Assembly (NCBI GenBank): GCA_947627765.1
Contig: CANQXA010000002.1
Span: 25,812-89,811 of the forward strand
From: an uncultured Clostridia bacterium
GTDB lineage: Bacteria; Bacillota; Clostridia; Christensenellales; Borkfalkiaceae
Direction of reading: 5' to 3'
DNA: 64,000 nucleotides
Of the stretch, positions 1-6,629 are shown in pieces; position 1 is the stretch's first letter, and each line of letters opens with the position of its first letter. A model generated the notes under the pieces. It did no database searches. It saw nothing but the letters and a program-made list of their open reading frames with translations, and was not told the origin of the DNA. The position numbers and the translations under genes are program-made.

Positions 1-2
1 AG

Positions 3-770
3 GGGACGGACGCCACGCTGTATTTCGTCCAAAGCGCTCCCTATCTCGTTTCGGAATGCCTCTACCGCGACAGCGGCGAAGGGGTGCGCTACGACGTACA
101 GACGAAGACCTTCCGCAGTTCCCCCGCGGGAGCCCTCCCCTCGCTGCCGGGGGAGTACGGGTATCTTCGGCTCGGGCGGTTCTACGGCCATGCGGCGGAG
201 GAGACGGCGGCTTGTCTTGCCCGCATGAAGGAGCGGGGCAGGACAAACCTCATCCTCGATCTCCGCGGAAACGGCGGCGGATACATGAGCGTCTTGCGCG
301 CGGTCGCCGCCTATTTTCTCAGGGACGCCGAGGAGAAGCGCCCCGTCGTGGCGGAAGTGCGGTATAAGAGCGGGAAGAGGGAGGTCTACCGCGCCCCTTC
401 AAACCGCTTTTCGGAGTACTTTTCGCCCGACGCGCGCATCGTGATCCTCGCGGACGAGAACACCGCCTCCGCCTCCGAGTGTCTCATCGGCGCGCTCGTC
501 TCGTACGGGACCGTCGGCTACGAAGACATCTTCCTCCGCGCGCAGAACGGCGCCGCCAAGACGTACGGGAAGGGCATCATGCAGTCCCACTATTCCGACG
601 CAAACGGCAACGTTCTGAAACTGACCTCGGCGGGCGTCTATTGGCCCAACGGGACGACCATCCACGGCAAGGGCGTGACGGCGGAGGACGGCGCGGTAGC
701 GATCGAGGCGCCTGTCCTTCCTTCGGAGCAGGACGAAATGCTCGAGCGCGCGATCGCCATGCTCGCTTAG
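3..770 (+). CDS. S41 family peptidase, C-terminal part (5' end outside window)
   Basis: The frame is open from the first complete codon at position 3, so the N-terminus lies upstream of the window; 255 residues are visible. They match the catalytic half of tail-specific (S41/CtpA-like) proteases: a LILDLRGNGGG strand-turn, then ENTASASE, which holds the nucleophilic serine, then YGKGIMQ with the general-base lysine, and a closing GKGVTAEDG segment. Such enzymes cleave C-terminal tails of extracytoplasmic proteins. Whether it has a PDZ domain and a signal or anchor cannot be seen. Its TAG stop overlaps the TAA stop of the convergent gene, sharing the bases TTAG. Family call is firm; substrate unknown. 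Confidence 0.9.
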   Translation, partial: GTDATLYFVQSAPYLVSECLYRDSGEGVRYDVQTKTFRSSPAGALPSLPGEYGYLRLGRFYGHAAEETAACLARMKERGRTNLILDLRGNGGGYMSVLRAVAAYFLRDAEEKRPVVAEVRYKSGKREVYRAPSNRFSEYFSPDARIVILADENTASASECLIGALVSYGTVGYEDIFLRAQNGAAKTYGKGIMQSHYSDANGNVLKLTSAGVYWPNGTTIHGKGVTAEDGAVAIEAPVLPSEQDEMLERAIAMLA

Positions 771-1012
771 CCGAGACGGGCGAGATATTCTTCCAATATG
801 GTTCGCGGGCCGACCTCTTTTTGGGGTCGGCTCTCTTCTTTTTCCGCCTGTTCCGACGGCTTACTTTCGGGCATGGTACCGCCGTTTTGCGTGAAAGCCG
901 CGATGAGGTCGCGGTTTTCCCTGTAAAATGCGAGGAAGGAGGAGAGGCGCTCTTTGAGCGTCGGATCCTCGGAGATAAAGAAGAGAACGAAGAGCAAGAG
1001 ATAAGATTCCAT
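767..1012 (-). CDS. Small hypothetical protein with hydrophobic N-terminus
   Basis: An 81-residue protein is read from the second in-frame ATG (MESYLLLFVLFF). The strong GGAGGTGAT site lies about 16 nt upstream of this ATG, which is long, so the true start is not settled; an upstream in-frame ATG at 1057 would put the ribosome site inside the gene. The first 12 residues are hydrophobic enough for a short membrane segment. The rest is charged (LKERLSSFLAFYRENRDLI) and ends EEYLARLG. I do not recognise the family. The gene is convergent with the protease and divergent from the gene at 1075; the two facing ribosome sites form an inverted repeat. Confidence 0.6.
   Translation of the reverse strand: MESYLLLFVLFFISEDPTLKERLSSFLAFYRENRDLIAAFTQNGGTMPESKPSEQAEKEESRPQKEVGPRTILEEYLARLG
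809..843 (+). terminator. Probable terminator of the S41 gene inside the convergent CDS
   Basis: A 7-bp stem GCCGACC/GGTCGGC with a T-rich loop is followed by TCTCTTCTTTTT. It lies within the coding region of the opposite-strand gene, which fits the overlapping stop codons of the two convergent genes. Confidence 0.5.
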
Positions 1013-1074
1013 GCCGCATTGTATGAAGATCACCTCCGTTTTGTGCGCGGCATACAATGGGAACGGAGGTGACT

Positions 1075-1350
1075 ATGGACGATTTTGCGAGCTTTGTTCC
1101 TTCGGGCAAGAAGGACGGCGCAGAGGACGAAGAATGGATGCGGGAAGCGGAGAAACTGCTCGCTTCCTGCAAGGGAAAGAGCGAGCGGGAGCTCCTCGGG
1201 GAGATCTATGCGCGCGCCGTCGAAGGAAGACGGGCGGGCACCCTCACCGACGAGCAGATCGACCTCTTTTGCAGCCGTATCGCGCCCCTTCTCGACGGCG
1301 GCAAGCGGAAGCGGCTGAAAAAGATCGCGGAGGAGCTCAAAAAGCTGTAA
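1075..1350 (+). CDS. Hypothetical 91-residue acidic/helical protein
   Basis: Start chosen at ATG 1075 because AACGGAGGTG lies just upstream; an in-frame ATG at 1057 would precede that ribosome site. The product is hydrophilic and probably all-helical: MDDFASFVPSGKK, an acidic stretch (EDEEWMREAEKLL), then two amphipathic helices ending KRLKKIAEELKKL. There is no signal peptide or membrane segment. I do not recognise a domain. It is convergent with the cysteine desulfurase gene, with only 12 bp between the stops and no obvious terminator. Confidence 0.7.
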   Translation: MDDFASFVPSGKKDGAEDEEWMREAEKLLASCKGKSERELLGEIYARAVEGRRAGTLTDEQIDLFCSRIAPLLDGGKRKRLKKIAEELKKL

Positions 1351-1362
1351 CCCGAAGACGGC

Positions 1363-2478
1363 TCAGAGGGACGCGACCGCGCGGTAGAGCGCTTGCAGTT
1401 CCCGCCGTCCTTGATAGGCGGCGAAGGAGGCGCGCACGAGCCCGCCCGGGAAGGTCCCCAGCGCGCGGTGGACGAGCGGCGCACAGTGCAGTCCCCCGCG
1501 GACGGCGATGTCGAACCGCTCCGAGAGGATGGCGGCGAGCTCCTCCGAGGGATATTTGTCGTGCGAGAAGGAGACGATCCCGCAGGGATTGGGACGGAAG
1601 CGGCAGGTCACCCCGCCGATGGAGCCGAGCAGTTCCAAGGCGGACGCGGTGAGGGAGACCAAACGCTTGCCGTCTTCCTTCCCCTGCGCCTTCACGAGGA
1701 GGGCGCCCTCGAAGAGCGAGCAGATCGCGGGATAGGAGAGGGTGCCCGCCTCCAAACGGTCGGGATAGAACGCGGGCATATCGGGATCGAAACTTTCACT
1801 GCCCGTTCCGCCGAAGAGGATGGGATCGGGCGAAAACCGTTCGGAAAAGAGGAGGGCGCCCGCGCCTTGGATGGCGTGCAACCCCTTATGCCCGGCGAGG
1901 GCGAGCGCGTCGAGCCCCTGCCCTTTGAGGGAGAGCGGAACGTGCCCCGCGCCCTGTGCGCCGTCCGCGACGAGGAAGACGTTTTGGGGGATCGCACGGC
2001 GGATCGCGGCGAGATCGGGCGTCTGTCCCGTTACGTTGGAGGCGGCGGTCACGGCGACCAATTTGGTCTCTGGGAGCACATACGAGGCTACCATGTCCGC
2101 GGTCAGCCTTCCGTTTTCATCGAGCGGAACGACGTCGTAACGCACGTTTTTCGTCTTTTTGAGGTACTCCATGGGGCGGAGGACGGAGTTATGTTCGAGG
2201 CAGGTGATCACCGCGTGGTCGCCCTCTTTGAGGACGCCGAGCAGTGCGTAGTTGAGGGCTTCGGTACAGCTACGCGTAAAGACGACGCGCTCGTAGCCGT
2301 AGCCGCCGAAGAGTTCGGAGAGAAGGTTGCGGCAGGCGAAGACCCGTTCGCTTTGGGCGACGGAGAGGCGGTGTCCGCTCCTCCCGGGATTGGCGCACGC
2401 CTTCATGGAAGCGAGCACCGCGCTCTGTACGGTCGCAGGTTTGAAGCCTTCCGTCGCGGCGTTATCGAGATAGATCAT
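1363..2478 (-). CDS. Cysteine desulfurase-family aminotransferase (class V, TIGR01977-like)
   Basis: A 371-residue fold-type I PLP enzyme beginning MIYLDNAAT, the class V opening motif. The PLP-binding lysine is in LAGHKGLHAIQGAG, and the candidate catalytic cysteine is in RGGLHCAPLVHRALG near the C-terminus. This layout matches the NifS/SufS-related subgroup TIGR01977, often found near selenium-linked genes, rather than housekeeping IscS. The start at 2478 is preceded by GGGAGGTG. The gene is divergent from a DUF3343 gene with 47 bp between starts; those two families are known neighbours. It could supply sulfur or selenium from (seleno)cysteine, but the substrate is inferred only. Confidence 0.85.
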   Translation of the reverse strand: MIYLDNAATEGFKPATVQSAVLASMKACANPGRSGHRLSVAQSERVFACRNLLSELFGGYGYERVVFTRSCTEALNYALLGVLKEGDHAVITCLEHNSVLRPMEYLKKTKNVRYDVVPLDENGRLTADMVASYVLPETKLVAVTAASNVTGQTPDLAAIRRAIPQNVFLVADGAQGAGHVPLSLKGQGLDALALAGHKGLHAIQGAGALLFSERFSPDPILFGGTGSESFDPDMPAFYPDRLEAGTLSYPAICSLFEGALLVKAQGKEDGKRLVSLTASALELLGSIGGVTCRFRPNPCGIVSFSHDKYPSEELAAILSERFDIAVRGGLHCAPLVHRALGTFPGGLVRASFAAYQGRRELQALYRAVASL

Positions 2479-2525
2479 AGTTGCACCTCCCACGATGTGA
2501 CAAAGTATTATACGAAGGCAGGGTA

Positions 2526-2774
2526 ATGTTCATGACCATTCTTGCGGTATTTCGTTCCCGCGCGCAGACGCTCGGCTATCTCACCGAGCTGAGGGCGGCG
2601 GGGATCCCGGCGCAGGCGGTCTCCACCCCGAAGGAGGCGGGAGTCGGTTGCGGGATCTCGGCAAAATTCGAAGAGACCTTTTTCGAACGGGCGAAGCGCG
2701 TTTTGGCGAAGCGCGCCTATTCGGCATTCGCGGGATTTCTCCGCGTGCGCGGCGGAAGATACGAGCGGGCATAA
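2526..2774 (+). CDS. DUF3343 protein (putative Se/S carrier-like)
   Basis: An 82-residue protein. It starts MFMTILAVFRSRAQTL and carries the family signature TPKEAGVGCGISAKFE, where a Cys-Gly pair sits in a turn between strand and helix. DUF3343 (PF11823) proteins have been proposed as sulfur or selenium carriers; the single cysteine is the likely acceptor. Two ATGs, at 2526 and 2532, are possible and both have a weak ribosome site (GCAGGG). The gene is divergent from the cysteine desulfurase, which supports a donor-acceptor pair, and lies just upstream of nth. Confidence 0.75.
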   Translation: MFMTILAVFRSRAQTLGYLTELRAAGIPAQAVSTPKEAGVGCGISAKFEETFFERAKRVLAKRAYSAFAGFLRVRGGRYERA

Positions 2775-2778
2775 ACGG

Positions 2779-2807
2779 TTGCAATTTTGCGGAAAGTGTG
2801 CTATCAT
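2779..2807 (+). promoter_or_regulatory. Promoter of nth, predicting a leaderless mRNA
   Basis: TTGCAA, a 17-bp spacer and TATCAT, with only 6 nt between the -10 box and the ATG at 2814. Transcription would begin at about the start codon itself. Confidence 0.65.
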
Positions 2808-2813
2808 AGGGGC

Positions 2814-3443
2814 ATGACCGATCATGACCCCATTCTTAAAGAGCTGAGCGCGCTCTATCCCGACGCCAAGCCCGCCCTGCATTTTCATAGCCCCTACGAA
2901 CTGCTCGTCGCCGTCATCCTCTCTGCGCAGTGTACGGACGAGCGGGTCAACCGTGTGACCGAAGTCCTCTTCGCGAAGTACAATACGCCCGCGGCGATGG
3001 TCACGCTCTCCCAAGAGGAATTGGAGGCGTATATCTATTCGTGCGGGTTTTATCATACCAAGGCGGCGCATATCCTCTCCGCTTCGAGGGATATTCTCGA
3101 AAAGTTCGGCGGCGAAGTCCCTTCCGACCCCGAAAGTCTCCGCGCGCTCGCAGGCGTCGGGAGAAAGACGGCGAACGTCGTCTACTCGGTCGCGTTCGGC
3201 GGGGACGCCATTGCGGTGGATACCCACGTCTTCCGCGTGAGCAACCGCCTCGGTCTCGCCGAGGGGAAGACGCCCGAAGCCGTCGAAGAGGGGCTGATGC
3301 AAGCAATCCCCAAGGAGATGTGGTCGAAGGCGCACCATCTCCTCATTTGGCACGGCAGGAAAGTCTGCCATTCCCAAAGACCGGAGTGCAATCGCTGTAC
3401 GCTCTCCCCCTATTGTAAATTTTACGGGGGCGGCGGGGTATAA
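2814..3443 (+). CDS. nth: Endonuclease III (DNA glycosylase/AP lyase)
   Basis: A 209-residue base-excision repair enzyme that removes oxidised pyrimidines and nicks the abasic site. The helix-hairpin-helix is at LAGVGRKTANVV, including the catalytic lysine; the catalytic aspartate is in VDTHVFRVSNRLG. The [4Fe-4S] loop at the C-terminus has exact C-x6-C-x2-C-x5-C spacing (CHSQRPECNRCTLSPYC). Length is normal. Start set at ATG 2814, since the earlier in-frame ATG at 2787 lies inside the promoter. Confidence 0.95.
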   Translation: MTDHDPILKELSALYPDAKPALHFHSPYELLVAVILSAQCTDERVNRVTEVLFAKYNTPAAMVTLSQEELEAYIYSCGFYHTKAAHILSASRDILEKFGGEVPSDPESLRALAGVGRKTANVVYSVAFGGDAIAVDTHVFRVSNRLGLAEGKTPEAVEEGLMQAIPKEMWSKAHHLLIWHGRKVCHSQRPECNRCTLSPYCKFYGGGGV

Positions 3444-3449
3444 GATCTT

Positions 3450-3478
3450 CCTCCTTCGGCAAAAACCGTAGAAGGAGG
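3450..3478 (+). promoter_or_regulatory. Hairpin sequestering the ribosome site of the CotF-like pair
   Basis: CCTCCTTCGG pairs with CCG and GAAGGAGG across a short A-rich loop. The 3' arm is the complete Shine-Dalgarno sequence of the gene at 3484. In any transcript that starts within or before nth the ribosome site would be masked. Confidence 0.5.
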
Positions 3479-3483
3479 TAAGT

Positions 3484-3678
3484 ATGACCAATCTTACGGC
3501 GAAGGACTTAGACGTCCTCACTCACATTCTCACGGGAGAAGAGATGGCTTGCAAGAAGGCGCGCGTGTATGCGAACACGCTCACCGATCCGGCGCTTGCG
3601 GCTACCATGTCCGAGATTGCAAGCCAGCACGAACAGCGGTTCCGCGCGCTCTTCGCGGTTTTGGGAGGGAAGGAATGA
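3484..3678 (+). CDS. Small ferritin-like/spore coat-associated protein
   Basis: A 64-residue helical protein starting MTNLTAKDLDVLTHILTGEE, preceded by GAAGGAGGTAAGT. It has the look of the short helical partner encoded beside CotF-type coat proteins in sporulating Clostridia: a helix with EEMACKKARVYAN, then SEIASQHEQRFRALFAVL. The stop overlaps the ATG of the CotF-like gene (ATGA), so the two are translationally coupled. A role in the spore coat is inferred from the neighbour; no sporulation promoter is visible. Confidence 0.6.
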   Translation: MTNLTAKDLDVLTHILTGEEMACKKARVYANTLTDPALAATMSEIASQHEQRFRALFAVLGGKE

Positions 3679-3968
3679 AGCAGTCGAAGCGAGACATCAC
3701 CCTTTCCGAAAAGGACGCGCTCCAAGATCTTTTGGATCAGGAGAAGCTGCTCATGAACTACTACTGCGCCGCGCTCACGGAGGGCAGTACCCGTCCCTTC
3801 CGCAAGACGGTCCTCAAAAATTACGGCGCGCACGCGGAGACGCAGTTCCTCGTCTTCGAAGAGATGCTCGCCCGCGGCTACTACACCGTCCAGCCCGCGG
3901 CGAAGATGATGATCGACCAGCAGACGGAGAATTTCTCCAAGATCGAAAAACAGATCGCGGCGGTCTGA
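3675..3968 (+). CDS. Spore coat protein, CotF-like
   Basis: A 97-residue protein of the Coat F type (PF07875): a ferritin-like two-helix unit, EKDALQDLLDQEKLLMNYYCAALTEG followed by residues leading to NYGAHAETQFLVFEEMLARGYY, ending in a short helix after the typical YYTVQPA. Start at ATG 3675 overlaps the previous stop and is preceded by GGGAGGGAAGG; an upstream in-frame start at 3549 would lie inside the preceding gene. CotF homologues in Clostridia occur as paired small genes, as here. Confidence 0.75.
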   Translation: MKQSKRDITLSEKDALQDLLDQEKLLMNYYCAALTEGSTRPFRKTVLKNYGAHAETQFLVFEEMLARGYYTVQPAAKMMIDQQTENFSKIEKQIAAV

Positions 3969-3972
3969 TCGC

Positions 3973-4001
3973 TTGACAAGTTGCGAAAAATGCGGTATAC
4001 T
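3973..4001 (+). promoter_or_regulatory. Promoter of the 48-residue gene
   Basis: Consensus TTGACA, 17-bp spacer, TATACT, then a short leader with AAAAAGGAGATC ahead of the ATG at 4022. Confidence 0.8.
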
Positions 4002-4021
4002 TTGAGAAAAAGGAGATCGTC

Positions 4022-4168
4022 ATGACCGATTCGGAAAACAAGAAAATTCGGGCGGAGCGCGTAGACCAAAACGCCGAAAAGCGCGAGAGCGAAGATAAGC
4101 GCCGCGAGCGGGAGATCATCGCGGAGATGTCGGGCAACGCTCCCGAGCCCGAAAAACACGAGGAATAA
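4022..4168 (+). CDS. 48-residue highly charged small protein
   Basis: ATG 4022 follows AAAAGGAGATCGTC and a near-consensus promoter, so this short frame is very likely expressed. The product begins MTDSENKKIRAERVDQNAEK and is almost entirely charged (many E, K and R), predicted to be a single soluble helix, with a Pro-rich acidic tail ending PEPEKHEE. There is no membrane segment and no recognised family. It lies between the coat genes and another tiny gene, so a spore or stress role is possible but unproven. Confidence 0.65.
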   Translation: MTDSENKKIRAERVDQNAEKRESEDKRREREIIAEMSGNAPEPEKHEE

Positions 4169-4209
4169 AAAGGTCTGATCCCGCGCATCCTGTTTTCGGG
4201 AGGCGTGCC

Positions 4210-4314
4210 ATGTCGAAGAAAAAGAAGTATGCGCATAATCCGCACTATTGTATGATCCGTCCCGACGCCCAAGACGCGGACGGGGAGGACATCGTATCGA
4301 CGGGTCAGTCGTAA
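4210..4314 (+). CDS. 34-residue small protein
   Basis: ATG 4210 is preceded by a good ribosome site (TTCGGGAGGCGTGCC). It encodes a basic N-terminus (MSKKKKYAHNPHYCMIRP) and an acidic C-terminus (DAQDADGEDIVSTGQS), with a single cysteine. It follows the 48-residue gene by 41 bp in the same direction and is followed by an intrinsic terminator, so both tiny genes probably form one transcript. Family not recognised. Confidence 0.55.
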   Translation: MSKKKKYAHNPHYCMIRPDAQDADGEDIVSTGQS

Positions 4315-4330
4315 TCCTGACAAAAAAAAG

Positions 4331-4358
4331 CGCTCCGGGGCTTGCCTCGGGGCGTTTT
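4331..4358 (+). terminator. Intrinsic terminator after the tiny genes
   Basis: A 10-bp stem (CGCTCCGGGG/CCTCGGGGCG, two G-U pairs) with a CTTG loop, then TTTT. An A-run precedes it. Confidence 0.75.
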
Positions 4359-4402
4359 GCGCGCTTGCGGTCAAAAAATGCGGCGGATTCATAGGATGAG
4401 GC

Positions 4403-5071
4403 ATGGAATACAGCGTCACCGTCCGCGATCTCTACGACCTCTCCTACACGCGCGCCGTCTTTTTGGGCGGACTGCGCTATCCGTGGGAGGCGCTCGGGTG
4501 CATCGTTCCCTTTTTGGAGACGATCATGCCGGGGCTCGGCGAGGAATTTCTATGCCTTGCGAACGGGGTATACGTCCACCGCACGGCGTGCGTGTCCCCG
4601 TCGGCGGGGCTCTGTCCGCCCTGCGTGATCGGCGCGGGAACGGCGGTACGGCAGGGCGCACTGTTGCGCGGCGGCGTCTTGGCGGGGGAGGGATGCGTGA
4701 TCGGCAACTCCTCCGAGCTCAAAAACTGTATCCTGTTCGACGGCGTGCAGGTTCCCCACTTCAATTACGTCGGCGACTCCATTTTGGGCAGAAAAGCGCA
4801 CATGGGGGCGGGAAGCGTGATCTCCAATCTCAAATCGGACGGCTCGCCCGTAACGGTCTGCCGCCGCGGGGAACGGATCCCGACGGGGCGCAGAAAGTGC
4901 GGCGCCTTTTTGGGGGACTTTGCGGAGGTGGGATGTAACGCCGTCCTCTGCCCGGGTACGGTCGTGGGAAAGCGGTCGGTCGTCTATCCTCTCCTCATGC
5001 TGCGGGGCGTATACCCCGCGGACTGCGTGATCAAGCCCTCGGGCATTGTGCCGCGGAGACGTACCCCGTAA
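4403..5071 (+). CDS. Left-handed beta-helix (hexapeptide-repeat) acyl/nucleotidyltransferase-like protein
   Basis: A 222-residue protein. After an N-terminal helical part (to about residue 50) come hexapeptide-type repeats: VYVHRTACVSPSAGLCPPCVIG, GTAVRQGALLRGGVLAGEGCVIG, then NYVGDSILGRKAHMGAGSVISNLK. The last part matches the GlmU/GlgC-like C-terminal beta-helix, where VGDSxLGxxxxxGAG is typical. No N-terminal nucleotidyltransferase domain is present, so this is a stand-alone UDP-GlcNAc pyrophosphorylase-like beta-helix protein; acceptor unknown. The ribosome site is weak (AGGATGAGGC). Confidence 0.75.
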   Translation: MEYSVTVRDLYDLSYTRAVFLGGLRYPWEALGCIVPFLETIMPGLGEEFLCLANGVYVHRTACVSPSAGLCPPCVIGAGTAVRQGALLRGGVLAGEGCVIGNSSELKNCILFDGVQVPHFNYVGDSILGRKAHMGAGSVISNLKSDGSPVTVCRRGERIPTGRRKCGAFLGDFAEVGCNAVLCPGTVVGKRSVVYPLLMLRGVYPADCVIKPSGIVPRRRTP

Positions 5072-5087
5072 AGGGAAAGCGGTAGGG

Positions 5088-5122
5088 AAAAAAGCGCCGC
5101 CGAAGGCAAGCCTTCGGCGGCG
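5088..5122 (-). terminator. Terminator of the ychF-XRE operon
   Basis: A 13-bp perfect stem (arm CGCCGCCGAAGGC) with an AA loop; read leftwards it ends in TTTTTT. It is not T-rich in the rightward direction. Confidence 0.85.
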
Positions 5123-5144
5123 AATTCACGGCAGGATCATTTTC

Positions 5145-5381
5145 TCACTCGTCGTCCAAACGCGAAAAGCTCTCCGCGCCGAAAAATTCGCACAGGGAGA
5201 TATGCAGACCGTCGCAGAGCGCCTTCAAGGTAACGACGCCCGGATTCCTGCTCTTTCCGTACAGGATATTTTTGATGGTAGACGGCGGGACCGCGCATTC
5301 GATGGCGAGCGCGTGGACCGACATCTTCCTCTCTCCGAGGAGTTGCATCAGCCGATCTCTCACGGCTTCATAGACGTCCAT
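5145..5381 (-). CDS. XRE-family helix-turn-helix regulator
   Basis: A 78-residue single-domain DNA-binding protein. Residues 6-65 form the five-helix XRE fold: LMQLLGERKMSVHALAIECAVPPSTIKNILYGKSRNP, with the recognition helix around PPSTIKNILYG. The C-terminal ISLCEFFGAE motif is typical of small clostridial XRE proteins. It starts 8 bp after the ychF stop with no clear ribosome site of its own, suggesting coupling to ychF translation. Targets unknown. Confidence 0.85.
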   Translation of the reverse strand: MDVYEAVRDRLMQLLGERKMSVHALAIECAVPPSTIKNILYGKSRNPGVVTLKALCDGLHISLCEFFGAESFSRLDDE

Positions 5382-5389
5382 ATGATACG

Positions 5390-6490
5390 TTATACGTTAA
5401 AGCGGAAGAGGACGACGTCGCCGTCCCGCATCACATAGTCCTTCCCCTCCGAGCGGACCTTACCCTTTTCGCGCGCGCCCGTCAGCCCGCCGCATTCGAG
5501 CAGCGTTTCGTAGTCCACGACTTCCGCGCGGATAAATCCCTTTTCGAAGTCGGAATGGATCTTTCCCGCGGCTTGGGGCGCCTTCGTCCCCTTGACGATG
5601 GTCCACGCGCGGGTCTCCTTCTCGCCCGCGGTGAGGAAGGAAATGAGCCCCAAAAGGGCGTAGGACGCCTTGATGAGCTGGTCGAGCCCGCTCTCTTTCA
5701 GCCCGAATTCTTCGAGGAAGACGGCGCGGTCCTCCTCGGAGAGTTCGGAGAGTTCCGCCTCCGTCTTCGCGCAGACGACAATGGTCTCCGCGTGATGGGA
5801 ATTTGCGTAATTTTTGACGGCAACGACCAAGGGAAGCGCGTCTTCCGAGGTACCCATGTCCGCCTCCGAGATGTTGGCGCAGTAAATAACGGGTTTTCTC
5901 GAGAGCAAAAACAGGTTGTCGAGGAAGGGCAGTTCCTCCTCCGTAGCTTCGAAGGTAGAGGCGGGATTTTCCTCGCTGAGATGGCGGGAAAGGCGCTCGA
6001 GAAGGGCGTATTCGGCGGCGGCAACTTTGTCGGTGCCGCCCCGCGCGGCGTTGCGGATGCGGTCCTGCCGCTTTTCGATCGCTTCGAGATCGGCGAGGAT
6101 CAGCTCAAGGTTGATGGTCTGGATGTCCCGCACGGGATCGACGGTGCTTTCGACATGGGTGACGTTTTCATCCTCGAAACAGCGGACAACGTGCACGATC
6201 GCGTCCACCTCGCGGATGTGCGAGAGGAATTTATTGCCGAGCCCCTCGCCGCGGCTCGCACCCTTCACGAGCCCTGCGATGTCCACGAATTCGACGACGG
6301 CGGGCGTCACCTTTTTGCTCGAATAGAGGGCGGCGAGACGGTCGAGCCGTTCGTCGGGCACGGCGACCACGCCGACGTTGGGCTCAATGGTGCAGAAGGG
6401 ATAATTTGCCGCCTCGGCACCGGCGCGGGTAATGGCGTTGAACAGGGTGGATTTGCCGACATTGGGCAGACCCACAACTCCTAATTTCAT
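5390..6490 (-). CDS. ychF: Redox-regulated ATPase YchF (OLA1 family)
   Basis: A 366-residue Obg-related NTPase that binds ribosomes and prefers ATP. The P-loop is [17 protein letters not shown] at the N-terminus; G3 is [20 protein letters not shown]; the NxxE-type G4 that gives ATP preference appears as [10 protein letters not shown]. The TGS domain is at the C-terminus, ending [12 protein letters not shown]. Start fixed at 6490 (MKLGVVG) by AGGAGGATCCGTC; the longer frame to 6631 runs into the promoter. Leads a two-gene operon with the XRE gene and is divergent from argS. Confidence 0.95.
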   Translation of the reverse strand: MKLGVVGLPNVGKSTLFNAITRAGAEAANYPFCTIEPNVGVVAVPDERLDRLAALYSSKKVTPAVVEFVDIAGLVKGASRGEGLGNKFLSHIREVDAIVHVVRCFEDENVTHVESTVDPVRDIQTINLELILADLEAIEKRQDRIRNAARGGTDKVAAAEYALLERLSRHLSEENPASTFEATEEELPFLDNLFLLSRKPVIYCANISEADMGTSEDALPLVVAVKNYANSHHAETIVVCAKTEAELSELSEEDRAVFLEEFGLKESGLDQLIKASYALLGLISFLTAGEKETRAWTIVKGTKAPQAAGKIHSDFEKGFIRAEVVDYETLLECGGLTGAREKGKVRSEGKDYVMRDGDVVLFRFNV

Positions 6491-6535
6491 GACGGATCCT
6501 CCTCGGACGTACGCGGCGTCGCCGCGTCTTTCTCT

Positions 6536-6564
6536 ATTATATAACTTTTTTTGCCAAACATCAA
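6536..6564 (-). promoter_or_regulatory. ychF promoter
   Basis: Leftward TTGATG, 17-bp spacer, TATAAT. The leader contains a small ACGCGGC/GCCGCGT hairpin before the ribosome site. Confidence 0.8.
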
Positions 6565-6573
6565 GCCTTTCGG

Positions 6574-6602
6574 TTGCCTGTTTTCGGGAATTGTGGTAGA
6601 AT
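6574..6602 (+). promoter_or_regulatory. argS promoter
   Basis: TTGCCT, 17-bp spacer, TAGAAT, back to back with the ychF promoter. Confidence 0.75.
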
Positions 6603-6629
6603 ACTTTCGAAATCCCAAAGGAGCACGCC

